This document shows, piece by piece, positions 8,325-15,879 of a stretch of DNA of 64,000 nucleotides (position 1 is its first letter; each line of letters starts with the position of its first letter). Under the pieces are notes generated by a model that had not been told where the DNA came from, made no database searches, and saw only the letters and a list, made by a program, of their open reading frames with translations. The position numbers were made by a program, and so were the translations under genes. The stretch comes from Paenibacillus sp. PL91 (GTDB taxonomy: Bacteria; Bacillota; Bacilli; Paenibacillales; Paenibacillaceae), in NCBI RefSeq assembly GCF_012935325.2, contig NZ_JABBYG020000027.1:1-64000 (forward strand). Direction: 5' to 3'.

Positions 8325-9071
8325 ATGATCGCAAAATCGATACCGAGCCTTCTCACGGTGGGGAACCTATTTTTAGGGGTAATCGCCATCATTCTTGTAT
8401 TTAATGAAAAACCAGATACGGCGGCTATGATGGTGTTGATTGCCATGCTGCTTGACGGTGTAGACGGACGCGTTGCTCGGGCGCTGAACGTTCAAAGTGA
8501 GTTCGGCAAAGAGCTAGACTCCTTATCCGATGTGATTTCGTTTGGCGTAGCGCCTGCTTTCATTATGTATGTTGTCGCTTTTCAAGAGCTGAGTCCAGCC
8601 TTCGCATGGATTGTAACGGCATTGTTTCCCATATGCGGCGCTTTGCGGCTTGCTCGCTTCAATGTCATTTCAAGCGCGCCAGGCTACTTTATCGGACTGC
8701 CGATTCCGGCAGCTGGCGGTGTACTAGCGACGCTTGCTTTGTTCAAGGATGATATTTACGTATCCGTGCTGCTTGCGAGCACGCTTGTGCTCTCCATCCT
8801 TATGGTCAGTACGATTAAATATCCGAATTTCAAAAAGGTCGGAATTCCAAAAAGCGCGGTATGGGTTGTCCCAATCGTCATTGTGGTATCCGTTATACTT
8901 GGCTTAGTATTCAAAAATGATCTGTCTAAAATATTGTTTGTACCGCTGCTGCTTTATGCGCTGTACGGCCTAAAAAAAAACGTTGATCGCCGTTTGCCCA
9001 AGCGAAACCGCAAACGGAAGAAGCGCGAGGAAGTTTCCGAAGATCCTGTTCAGTCAGAGAAGCCGGCTTAA
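8325..9071 (+). CDS. pssA: CDP-diacylglycerol-serine O-phosphatidyltransferase
   Basis: Membrane enzyme joining serine to CDP-diacylglycerol, the first step to phosphatidylserine and phosphatidylethanolamine. The 248-residue protein has the full CDP-alcohol phosphotransferase motif: D44-x2-D47-G48-x2-A51-R52-x8-G61-x3-D65-x3-D69, followed by several hydrophobic helices and a highly basic C-terminal tail (KKNVDRRLPKRNRKRKKR). ATG at 8325 lies 5 bases after GAGGTGG; a TTG start at 8295 has no such site. Specificity for serine rests on family resemblance. Confidence 0.88.
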   Translation: MIAKSIPSLLTVGNLFLGVIAIILVFNEKPDTAAMMVLIAMLLDGVDGRVARALNVQSEFGKELDSLSDVISFGVAPAFIMYVVAFQELSPAFAWIVTALFPICGALRLARFNVISSAPGYFIGLPIPAAGGVLATLALFKDDIYVSVLLASTLVLSILMVSTIKYPNFKKVGIPKSAVWVVPIVIVVSVILGLVFKNDLSKILFVPLLLYALYGLKKNVDRRLPKRNRKRKKREEVSEDPVQSEKPA

Positions 9072-9093
9072 ACCTTTACCTTACCAACGAATT

Positions 9094-9140
9094 AAAATAG
9101 CGTTCCAAGACACAATAATTGTGTTTGGGAACGCTATTTT
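9094..9140. terminator. Strong, probably bidirectional terminator after pssA
   Basis: AAAATAGCGTTCC (9094-9106) pairs with GGAACGCTATTTT (9128-9140), with an inner GACACAA/TTGTGTT stem. T-rich and A-rich flanks on both sides suggest it stops transcription from either direction, including from the leftward promoter at 9283-9311. Confidence 0.9.
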
Positions 9141-9220
9141 TGTTTTTTTATAATTATAAGGCATGATATTAATGAGATTCACATTTATTTTATCGAAAGA
9201 AATATAATAATTTCTTTTTG

Positions 9221-9249
9221 GATGTCGCATAATAACAGTTATACGACAA
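9221..9249 (+). repeat. Left inverted repeat, putative recombination site
   Basis: A 29-bp sequence whose exact reverse complement is at 10340-10368. Within it TGTCGCATAA (9223-9232) and TTATACGACA (9239-9248) form imperfect 10-bp inverted arms (9 of 10 paired) around a 6-bp spacer TAACAG. That layout is typical of core sites bound by two tyrosine recombinase monomers. The gene-free stretch 9141-9359 holds only this site, a rightward TATAAT-like box at 9203-9208 and the leftward promoter at 9283-9311. Confidence 0.85.
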
Positions 9250-9282
9250 AAAAAGACACAAATAACGATAACTATAGTTCCT

Positions 9283-9311
9283 ATTATATGCCATTAATAC
9301 CATCTTTACAA
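9283..9311 (-). promoter_or_regulatory. Outward-facing sigma-A-like promoter inside the putative invertible segment
   Basis: On the minus strand TTGTAA (9311-9306), exactly 17 bases, then TATAAT (9288-9283). It lies after the recombinase stop codon and points leftward across the inverted repeat into the pssA terminator, where there is no gene for it to serve. If the segment between the repeats were inverted, it would point rightward at the HD-GYP gene. Confidence 0.68.
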
Positions 9312-9359
9312 CTTTCATGAATATTAAAATAGGTAAAAAGAACCCTGTTGCCTAGTCTG

Positions 9360-10322
9360 TTAGATATATCCGATCAACAGTTCTTCAACATAGTCAGTTG
9401 CCGACTTCGTAAGCTGGTCAACGGTATGCAAATAACGTTGTGTCGTATTGATATGGGAATGGCCTAACGTTTCCTGTACCTGCTGCAAAGAAGCGCCGTT
9501 CAATAAGGCCAGCGTAGCATTTGTATGCCTTAGCCAGTGAGGGGTAACCGGCTTGTCTAGCCCGCTGTTTATGCTGGCTGATTTGATCATTCGCTCAATT
9601 TGTCTGGTAGTGATGCTGAAAATTTGCGAGTCCGAATTGCTGCTTAGATGTGGCTTGGTGTTTAAATAGCTGGTAAATAGCAACCAAAGATGACGAGGTA
9701 CTTTTATGTCTCTTATTTTACCGCCCTTGCCTCTGGTGACTGTCAACCAGACGGTGGATTCCATTGGGTCCGAGTAAAAATCACACCAGCGAACGGCACA
9801 TAATTCGGATACACGCAAGCCCAGCAGCAGCAGGCTTAAAGCAATTAAATAGTTGCGCTTGCTTTCTTTTTGCAAATAATGGAGAAGCTTTCCTACTTCA
9901 TTTTTAGTTAGAAAATGCTTCCTGCTCATTAACGGAATGACTGGAAGCCGGATGCTGCTGGTCGGATTTTGCTGCAGTAAACCGATATTAGGATCACTGC
10001 CCCATTTGTAAAATGATTTTAGAGCGGCGATGGTAGCAGAAATGGAGGCTGGTGCAAGCGGCGTTCCATTTTTATTGGTTTTCATCGACATGAGATAGAC
10101 CTTAAAAGCTTCGATCTCTCTCCACGTAACGTCATTCAGGTTTTTGTAGGCAATGAACACTCTAAAGCGCTCAATAGCTCTGTAGTAGCTCTTATAGGTA
10201 TGCTGCGATCTGCTGCGATTGCTCAAAAACATCTGGATTTTTTGTTCATCGGTAAATGTCATTTCTTTCTCATTTATAACTTGTATGGCTGACCTTTCCT
10301 CTGTAATTGACCCAATTCTCAT
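9360..10322 (-). CDS. Tyrosine recombinase / integrase, probable DNA invertase
   Basis: The 320-residue protein has a core-binding SAM-like domain (about 22-118) and a catalytic domain (about 135-312) with the full tyrosine recombinase set: R170 (GLRVSE), K199 (RGKGGK), H262-x2-R265-H266 (HWLRH), H288 (LGHSH) and the nucleophile Y297 (TTQRYLH). ATG at 10322 follows GAGGAGG. It stands alone with no phage or excisionase genes, and perfect 29-bp inverted repeats flank it on both sides, which suggests it acts on those sites. Chromosome-dimer resolution (XerC/D) is unlikely given these local sites. The name of the subfamily is not known to me. Confidence 0.93.
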   Translation of the reverse strand: MRIGSITEERSAIQVINEKEMTFTDEQKIQMFLSNRSRSQHTYKSYYRAIERFRVFIAYKNLNDVTWREIEAFKVYLMSMKTNKNGTPLAPASISATIAALKSFYKWGSDPNIGLLQQNPTSSIRLPVIPLMSRKHFLTKNEVGKLLHYLQKESKRNYLIALSLLLLGLRVSELCAVRWCDFYSDPMESTVWLTVTRGKGGKIRDIKVPRHLWLLFTSYLNTKPHLSSNSDSQIFSITTRQIERMIKSASINSGLDKPVTPHWLRHTNATLALLNGASLQQVQETLGHSHINTTQRYLHTVDQLTKSATDYVEELLIGYI

Positions 10323-10339
10323 CAGAAATCCTCCTCATG

Positions 10340-10368
10340 TTGTCGTATAACTGTTATTATGCGACATC
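10340..10368 (-). repeat. Right inverted repeat, putative recombination site
   Basis: Exact reverse complement of 9221-9249 (29 of 29). It lies between the recombinase start codon with its ribosome binding site and the HD-GYP gene, so an inversion would join different sequences to the HD-GYP leader. No direct target duplication borders the pair, which argues against a simple insertion sequence. Confidence 0.85.
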
Positions 10369-10378
10369 TCGCCGAATG

Positions 10379-10384
10379 TATAAT
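10379..10384 (+). promoter_or_regulatory. Isolated -10-like hexamer ahead of the HD-GYP gene
   Basis: TATAAT at 10379-10384 has no good -35 hexamer at the right distance; the matching positions fall within the right inverted repeat. It could give weak basal transcription of the HD-GYP gene in the present orientation. Confidence 0.3.
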
Positions 10385-10469
10385 ATTTCAAGTCTATATA
10401 CTATATTTTACAAAATGAGCTATAAATGCAACCTGAAGATATCTCGATTTAATGGGAGAGGAGAAGCCG

Positions 10470-11102
10470 ATGACGATATGTCCTAGTTATGCGGAAGTGA
10501 TTTCCCTGCAGCAAACCAACGCTGGAAGTTGGATGAGGTACTTGATGTATAAGAGTCCGGCTACTTACCGGCACTGTGCCAGAGTAGCCCTGTTAGCTGA
10601 AATAATCTCACCACAGCTACCTATTTGCGAAAATGAGAAAGCTGCTTTCATTAGGGGTTGTTTCCTGCATGATGTGGGAAAGGTTAGAGTGCCCAATGAC
10701 ATTTTGCATAAAAAAAGCCGATTGAGCGATTGGGAATGGGAGATATTACGCAAGCACCCCCAGTATGGAGAGGAAATTTTGATCCATCAATCTTTTTATG
10801 ATGTAAATATATTGCAGCTCGTTAGATTTCACCATGAGCGATATGACGGAGCTGGATATCCTGATAGACTTGCCGGCGATCGTATTCCTTTATTTGCGAG
10901 AGCATGCTCGGTTATTGATGCGTTTGATTCGATGTTGTCGGCCCGTCCATATCGGATGCCGCTTACAAAGGAACAGGCATATGACGAATTGGAGAAAAAC
11001 AAAAATACGCAGTTTGATGGTTCCCTTGTCGATATTCTAATAAATATATCGGATGAAGAAATGGGTCTATATTTCGGCTACCTCAATACCAATGCGAAAT
11101 AA
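10470..11102 (+). CDS. Stand-alone HD-GYP domain protein, likely cyclic-di-GMP phosphodiesterase
   Basis: The 210-residue protein is essentially one HD-GYP domain, with no receiver or sensor domain. Visible ligands and signatures: H35, H67-D68 with K71 (HDVGK), H96, HHE at 121-123, D126-G127-x-G129-Y130-P131 (the GYP motif), D150 and RPYR at 159-162. Such domains hydrolyse cyclic di-GMP and so influence motility and biofilm. ATG at 10470 lies 6 bases after GGAGAGGAG; the ATG at 10452 precedes that site. It lacks a strong promoter in this orientation (see the inverted repeats). Activity is inferred from motifs. Confidence 0.88.
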   Translation: MTICPSYAEVISLQQTNAGSWMRYLMYKSPATYRHCARVALLAEIISPQLPICENEKAAFIRGCFLHDVGKVRVPNDILHKKSRLSDWEWEILRKHPQYGEEILIHQSFYDVNILQLVRFHHERYDGAGYPDRLAGDRIPLFARACSVIDAFDSMLSARPYRMPLTKEQAYDELEKNKNTQFDGSLVDILINISDEEMGLYFGYLNTNAK

Positions 11103-11120
11103 CCGGTCAAAACAAAGAAA

Positions 11121-11153
11121 AAGCTTTGAGGAAATGTCCTCAAAGCTTTTTTC
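11121..11153. terminator. Bidirectional terminator between convergent genes
   Basis: Perfect 13-bp stem AAAGCTTTGAGGA / TCCTCAAAGCTTT with a 4-base loop AATG. T residues follow on the plus strand and A residues precede it, so it can serve both the HD-GYP gene and the convergent gene at 11191-11586. Confidence 0.92.
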
Positions 11154-11190
11154 AATTGTAAAGGTAATGCCGGTATGTTCTCGTATGCAG

Positions 11191-11586
11191 TTACGTTAAA
11201 TTAAACAGGCCTAAGGTTGAGCATTTGTCGTATTCGTCAGCAATAACCTCATCGAGTTGAATGTCCAGCAGATTACATAAAGCAGTCATGTAAAATAAGT
11301 TGCGTCCAAGATCGGACTTAAGTACGTCGCGGCAATGCTCGCAAACAGCTCCCGTGAGATGACTTTGCAGCGTTGTTTTCGCATCTTCAAGATTAAGTTC
11401 GTCCGAATATTGCTGTTTTCGGGCATTGAGTTCGATACAGCCGCAATCCGTCACTGCTTTCGTGACCGCACGATTGACAGACGCGCCTGACTGACCGAAT
11501 TTGGACATAACATCTAGTAAGCTGCGGTGCCGGAGCAGCAATTCGGATACTTGCTGCTGAAATTGATCCAGTGTAGGAGCGCTCAT
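11191..11586 (-). CDS. Small cysteine-containing protein of unknown function
   Basis: A 131-residue protein starting MSAPTLDQFQQQVSELLLRH. Cysteines and histidines are arranged as C48-x-C50, H76 and C82-x-H84-C85, with more cysteines at 104 and 122, suggesting a bound metal. It ends KCSTLGLFNLT. It resembles a family conserved in Bacillales that I recall being annotated as DUF1573, but I could not check this. ATG at 11586 follows GAGGTGG; an upstream GTG at 11607 is before that site. It is monocistronic on the minus strand between the HD-GYP gene and yacL. Confidence 0.78.
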   Translation of the reverse strand: MSAPTLDQFQQQVSELLLRHRSLLDVMSKFGQSGASVNRAVTKAVTDCGCIELNARKQQYSDELNLEDAKTTLQSHLTGAVCEHCRDVLKSDLGRNLFYMTALCNLLDIQLDEVIADEYDKCSTLGLFNLT

Positions 11587-11762
11587 CGGTTCCACCTCTT
11601 TCACCAACCTCGTATGATGTAATCTTAATTTCCATTATAAGCTTCCTTCCCCCTGTTTTCAAAATGTGAATTATTAAAATTTATAAATGTTTGTAATTAA
11701 TAGACGCCCCCACGGTTAGCAAGGCAATTATTGGAACATAATTGTAGTGGAGGTGAACCATA

Positions 11763-12860
11763 ATGGTTAGACGAATTATTCAAATAATGGGTATGTTGTT
11801 CGGTGGTATGGCAGGCGGTGAGGTATACGGATGGATGAATGGAGCGACCGTATGGTCTGGCTCATCCTTCGGAATGCTACAGCGATCCGGCACTTATTAC
11901 ATGAATGTAGCAATTGGCGCGGTTTTTGGTGTGGTTGTGGCAACGATGATTGCAGGTCAAGTCATTCGTTATATGCAAAAGGGTGCGGAGCAAACCGCAG
12001 CGCTTCCGATGCAGCAGTTGATTGCAGGGGCAGGCGGCTTGCTTGCGGGCTTACTGCTTACGGTGCTAATCTATCCCGCAGTATCAGGCTTAGAGGGTAT
12101 AGGAAGACTTATTCCTGCTGCTATGATGGTATGCTTCGGTTATTTGGGCATGCGTATTGGCCTGCATAAGCAGGAAGAGCTGGCGGAGGGCTTTGCTGCC
12201 CTGCTAGAGAAACGGAGGATTGCTCCTGCTGCAGATGAAGCGGGCGGCTACGAGGAGCATAAAATTCTCGATACGAGCGTTATTATCGATGGTCGAATTG
12301 CAGACATTTGCAAGACTGGATTTATTGAAGGAACGCTAGTCATTCCCGAGTTTGTGCTGGAAGAGCTGCAGCATATTGCTGATTCTTCTGATTTGCTGAA
12401 GCGAAACAGAGGAAGGCGCGGACTTGATATTTTGAACAAGATTCAAAAAGAGCTTGATGTGAAGGTTCTTATTTATGAAGGTGACTTCGAGGAAATAGGA
12501 GAAGTGGACAGCAAGCTTGTGAAGCTGGCTAAGGCACTCCATGGCAAAGTCGTTACCAATGATTTTAACTTAAACAAGGTATGTGAGCTGCAAGGCGTAT
12601 CGGTGCTGAATATCAATGATTTGGCAAATGCTGTGAAGCCAGTCGTTCTGCCGGGAGAAGAAATTATCGTTCAAGTGATTAAAGACGGCAAAGAACATGG
12701 ACAAGGTGTCGCTTATTTGGATGACGGTACGATGATCGTCGTAGAGGGCGGTCGCGAATATATCGGTACGACAATGGAGGTGCTCGTAACGAGCGTGCTT
12801 CAAACGTCTGCGGGCCGAATGATATTTGCAAAGCCTAAGCTGTTGGAAAAAGCGCTGTAA
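11763..12860 (+). CDS. yacL: Membrane-anchored PIN/TRAM domain protein YacL
   Basis: The 365-residue protein has about four hydrophobic segments in residues 1-150, then a PIN nuclease-like domain (about 165-275) beginning ILDTSVIIDGRIADI with conserved acidic residues, and a C-terminal TRAM RNA-binding domain (about 290-350). PIN domains are typically RNases; the cellular target of YacL is not established. ATG at 11763 follows GGAGGTG. In B. subtilis yacL directly follows disA; here pssA, the recombinase, the HD-GYP gene and one more gene lie between. Confidence 0.92.
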   Translation: MVRRIIQIMGMLFGGMAGGEVYGWMNGATVWSGSSFGMLQRSGTYYMNVAIGAVFGVVVATMIAGQVIRYMQKGAEQTAALPMQQLIAGAGGLLAGLLLTVLIYPAVSGLEGIGRLIPAAMMVCFGYLGMRIGLHKQEELAEGFAALLEKRRIAPAADEAGGYEEHKILDTSVIIDGRIADICKTGFIEGTLVIPEFVLEELQHIADSSDLLKRNRGRRGLDILNKIQKELDVKVLIYEGDFEEIGEVDSKLVKLAKALHGKVVTNDFNLNKVCELQGVSVLNINDLANAVKPVVLPGEEIIVQVIKDGKEHGQGVAYLDDGTMIVVEGGREYIGTTMEVLVTSVLQTSAGRMIFAKPKLLEKAL

Positions 12861-12886
12861 CAAGGTATGATAGTACTATTGTTAGG

Positions 12887-12981
12887 GCGCAAACGGCTGA
12901 CGCCATTGGCGGTATAAGCTCGTTTCGCGATGAAATAGAAGTCCGTTTATAAGAGATCGTCTTATGAAGGCTTGTATTTTA
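12887..12981 (+). repeat. Intergenic repeat, copy A (upstream of ispD)
   Basis: GCGCAAACGGCT, ATTGGCGGTATAAGC and CGCGATGAAATAGAAG occur in order, ending near CTTGTATTTT. The same blocks recur at 33970-34069 and 57391-57490, always on the plus strand just upstream of a gene. It fills most of the gap between yacL and ispD. Confidence 0.7.
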
Positions 12982-13006
12982 ACAAAGTGTGAGGCGGGTT
13001 GAAGGC

Positions 13007-13726
13007 ATGGGAGCAGATTGGGGAGTCATCATCGTTGCGGCCGGAAGAGGCACGCGGATGGGAACGAAGGAAAGCAAGCAGTACTTGCAGCTAGGGGACA
13101 AGCCTATTCTCGTCCACACGCTGGAGCTGTTTCAGTCGATGGATACCGTTAAGGAAGCTGTGCTTGTCGTAGGAAGCGATGATGTTGAGCGCTGCCGCAA
13201 ATGGGTTCAGGAATATGGAATAACGAAGGTAACGGCGGTGGTGACCGGGGGAGCTGAACGCCAGCATTCCGTGTACTGCGGGCTTCAGGAGCTGACAAGC
13301 GACTGGGTGATGGTGCATGACGGCGTTCGGCCGCTTGTAACGGCGGATGCTGTCCGTGCATGCTGCGAGCAGGCGGAGAAGAGCGGCGCCTCGGTGCTGG
13401 CTGTGCCGGTTAAAGATACGATTAAGCAAGTGAATGAAGCGGGTGTCATCATTTCGACGCCGGACCGCCGAAGCTTGTGGGCGATACAAACGCCGCAAGC
13501 TTTTCGACGTGTCCTGCTGCTGGAGGCGCATGAGCGCGCGTTGGCAGAGCAATTTGTGGGGACGGATGACGCGATGGTCGTAGAGCGTATGGGCGCCAGC
13601 GTCACTGTTGCGGAAGGCGAATATACAAATATAAAAATTACGACGCCTGAAGATTTGCCGTGGGCGGAATTTTTGCTCGCAAAGCGTCGTGCCGATAGGG
13701 CAGAGGGGAACGGTGAGCAAGGATGA
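13007..13726 (+). CDS. ispD: 2-C-methyl-D-erythritol 4-phosphate cytidylyltransferase
   Basis: Third step of the non-mevalonate isoprenoid pathway, forming CDP-methylerythritol from CTP and MEP. The 239-residue protein has the nucleotide-binding VAAGRGTRMG near residue 9, K-rich loop, HDGVRPLV near 106 and TPQAFR near 161 followed by TDDAMVVE. ATG at 13007 lies 8 bases after GAGGCGGG; a GTG at 12989 is too early. It overlaps ispF by 4 bases (ATGA), so the two are translationally coupled. Confidence 0.95.
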   Translation: MGADWGVIIVAAGRGTRMGTKESKQYLQLGDKPILVHTLELFQSMDTVKEAVLVVGSDDVERCRKWVQEYGITKVTAVVTGGAERQHSVYCGLQELTSDWVMVHDGVRPLVTADAVRACCEQAEKSGASVLAVPVKDTIKQVNEAGVIISTPDRRSLWAIQTPQAFRRVLLLEAHERALAEQFVGTDDAMVVERMGASVTVAEGEYTNIKITTPEDLPWAEFLLAKRRADRAEGNGEQG

Positions 13727-14205
13727 TTCGTGTTGGACAAGGATTTGACGTGCATCAATTGGTAGAAGGGCGTCCATGCATTATTGGGGGAGTAACGATT
13801 CCTTATGAGAAGGGGCTGCTTGGCCATTCGGACGCAGACGTGCTGCTGCATGCGATAACGGATGCGATTCTTGGTGCGCTTGGGCTTGGCGATATTGGCA
13901 AGCATTTTCCGGATACGGATGCTGCTTTTAAGGATGCGGACAGCTTGAAGCTGCTTGAGGAAATATGGAAGCTTGTGCGCGAGCGCGGCTACAAGCTTGG
14001 CAACATTGACTCAACGATTATTGCTCAGCGTCCTAAAATGCTGCCGTATATTCCGCAAATGGCCGAAATCATCGCTAAGGCGCTTGAGGCCGATGTATCG
14101 CAGGTGAACGTGAAGGCGACTACGACGGAGCAGCTTGGATTTACGGGACGTGGCGAAGGGATTGCGGCGCAATCCGTTGTCTGTCTAATCAAGGATGTGC
14201 TATGA
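13723..14205 (+). CDS. ispF: 2-C-methyl-D-erythritol 2,4-cyclodiphosphate synthase
   Basis: Fifth step of the non-mevalonate isoprenoid pathway. The 160-residue protein carries the zinc ligands D8-x-H10 (GFDVHQL), the GHSDADVLLHAITDAILGA block with His42, and the C-terminal TTTEQLGFTGRGEGIAAQ. Length and motifs are as usual for the family. The start codon overlaps the ispD stop, as in many Bacillales ispDF operons. Confidence 0.97.
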   Translation: MIRVGQGFDVHQLVEGRPCIIGGVTIPYEKGLLGHSDADVLLHAITDAILGALGLGDIGKHFPDTDAAFKDADSLKLLEEIWKLVRERGYKLGNIDSTIIAQRPKMLPYIPQMAEIIAKALEADVSQVNVKATTTEQLGFTGRGEGIAAQSVVCLIKDVL

Positions 14206-14264
14206 TCGGGATTATTCAACTTTAACGAATGTTTATATAGCTCGCTTTTACTTCGCAATCCTTA

Positions 14265-14284
14265 CGAAGCAAGATTTTGCTTCG
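14265..14284 (+). terminator. Hairpin between ispF and gltX
   Basis: CGAAGCAA-GATT-TTGCTTCG, a perfect 8-bp stem with a 4-base loop, followed by CAAAACTTTT. T content is modest, so it may be a weak terminator or leader hairpin for gltX. Confidence 0.45.
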
Positions 14285-14308
14285 CAAAACTTTTAGGAGG
14301 TTTTTCAG

Positions 14309-15781
14309 ATGACAGCAGAGGTTCGAGTTCGGTATGCCCCATCTCCTACGGGCCATTTACATATAGGAAATGCAAGAACGGCCTTGTTCAATTATTTATT
14401 TGCAAGAAATCAAGGCGGCAAATTCATTATTCGGATCGAAGATACGGATGTGAAGCGAAATGTAGAAGGCGGAGAAGAAAGCCAGCTCAAATATTTAAAG
14501 TGGCTCGGCATGGATTGGGATGAGAGCATTGATATCGGAGGCGGGTATGGACCTTATCGCCAAACCGAGCGTCTCGATATTTACAGCAAGTATTGGCAGG
14601 AGCTGCTTGATCGAGGACTAGCTTATCGCTGCTACTGCTCAGAGGAAGAGCTGGAGCAGGAGCGGGAAGCGCAAACCGAGCGCGGCGAGACGCCGCGGTA
14701 TTCCGGACTTCACCGCAACTTGTCGGAAGAGCAGCGGCAGGCTTTTGAAGCGGAAGGCCGTGTACCGAGTATTCGCTTCCGTGTGCCTGAAGGCCGCACC
14801 TATGCTTTTGATGATATCGTAAAAGGCTCTATCAGCTTCGATACTGCAGAGATGGGCGATTTCGTAATCGTGAAGAAGGATGGCATTCCTACCTACAACT
14901 TTGCTGTAGTACTTGACGATTATTTGATGAAAATCAGTCACGTACTGCGGGGCGAGGATCATATCTCAAATACGCCTCGTCAGCTCATGATCTATGAAGC
15001 GTTCGGCTGGGAGCCGCCGCAATTCGGTCATATGACGCTAATCGTAAATGAACAGCGCAAGAAGCTAAGCAAACGTGATGAATCGATTATTCAGTTCATT
15101 TCCCAGTATGACGAGCTTGGTTATTTGCCGGAGGCTATGTTTAACTTCATTACGCTGCTTGGGTGGTCGCCTGAAGGCGAGCAAGAGATCTTTACCCGCG
15201 AGGAGCTTGTCTCCGTCTTTAATCCGGAACGCCTAAGCAAAAGCCCTGCCGTATTCGATACGCAGAAGCTGAGCTGGATGAATAATGAATATTTGAAAAA
15301 GGCTGACCTCCCCCGTCTAGTTGATCTCTGCCTCACGCATTTGCAGCAAGCAGGGCGTGTCGCGAATGATCTGGATGCGGAAGGCCGTGCATGGGTAACG
15401 GATCTTGTAGCGCTCCACCAGGACAAGCTGCGCTATGCTGCAGAAATCGTACAGATGACAGAGCTCTTCTTCCGCGATACGATTGAGGATGAGGGCGATG
15501 CTGTCGAAGTGCTTGCTGAAGAGCAGGTTCCGACTGTGCTTCAAGCCTTTTTGACTCGGATAGAAGCAGGCGAAACGCCATTCCAAGTGGACGGCATTAA
15601 AGAAATGATTAAAGCGGTGCAGAAGGAGACGGGCTTCAAAGGAAAACAGCTCTTCATGCCGATTCGTGCAGCGCTTACCGGGCAAACCCATGGTCCCGAC
15701 TTGAACCAGTCACTTGCATTGCTGGGTAAAGAGAAGGTTGCGGGCCGCTTGCGCGGACGTTTGGCGGGCTACGGGGTTTAG
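14309..15781 (+). CDS. gltX: Glutamyl-tRNA synthetase
   Basis: Class I aminoacyl-tRNA synthetase that charges tRNA-Glu (and, in Bacillales, also mischarges tRNA-Gln for later amidation). The 490-residue protein has the HIGH-type motif SPTGHLHIGNART near residue 10 and the KMSKS-type motif KKLSKRDES near 251, with the helical anticodon-binding domain at the C-terminus. ATG at 14309 after TTAGGAGG. No T-box is seen ahead of it. The order gltX-cysE-cysS is conserved. Confidence 0.97.
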   Translation: MTAEVRVRYAPSPTGHLHIGNARTALFNYLFARNQGGKFIIRIEDTDVKRNVEGGEESQLKYLKWLGMDWDESIDIGGGYGPYRQTERLDIYSKYWQELLDRGLAYRCYCSEEELEQEREAQTERGETPRYSGLHRNLSEEQRQAFEAEGRVPSIRFRVPEGRTYAFDDIVKGSISFDTAEMGDFVIVKKDGIPTYNFAVVLDDYLMKISHVLRGEDHISNTPRQLMIYEAFGWEPPQFGHMTLIVNEQRKKLSKRDESIIQFISQYDELGYLPEAMFNFITLLGWSPEGEQEIFTREELVSVFNPERLSKSPAVFDTQKLSWMNNEYLKKADLPRLVDLCLTHLQQAGRVANDLDAEGRAWVTDLVALHQDKLRYAAEIVQMTELFFRDTIEDEGDAVEVLAEEQVPTVLQAFLTRIEAGETPFQVDGIKEMIKAVQKETGFKGKQLFMPIRAALTGQTHGPDLNQSLALLGKEKVAGRLRGRLAGYGV

Positions 15782-15821
15782 ACGCTTATAGCCGTTTTGC
15801 AATGGAGCGGACATAATGCCC

Positions 15822-15850
15822 TTGTCACATTTTTGGGTATTCGGTATACT
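15822..15850 (+). promoter_or_regulatory. Sigma-A promoter of the cysES T-box transcript
   Basis: TTGTCA (15822-15827), 17-bp spacer, TATACT (15845-15850). Transcription would start near 15857, just before the T-box leader. Confidence 0.82.
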
Positions 15851-15879
15851 ATGACTAATAAATGAATGAATCGAACGGC

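Noticed and set aside
9221..10368. Reading the recombinase cassette as an insertion sequence or integrated phage remnant
   Set aside because: No target-site duplication, no attachment-type direct repeat, no transposase or phage genes; the repeats are inverted dyads. Not fully excluded.
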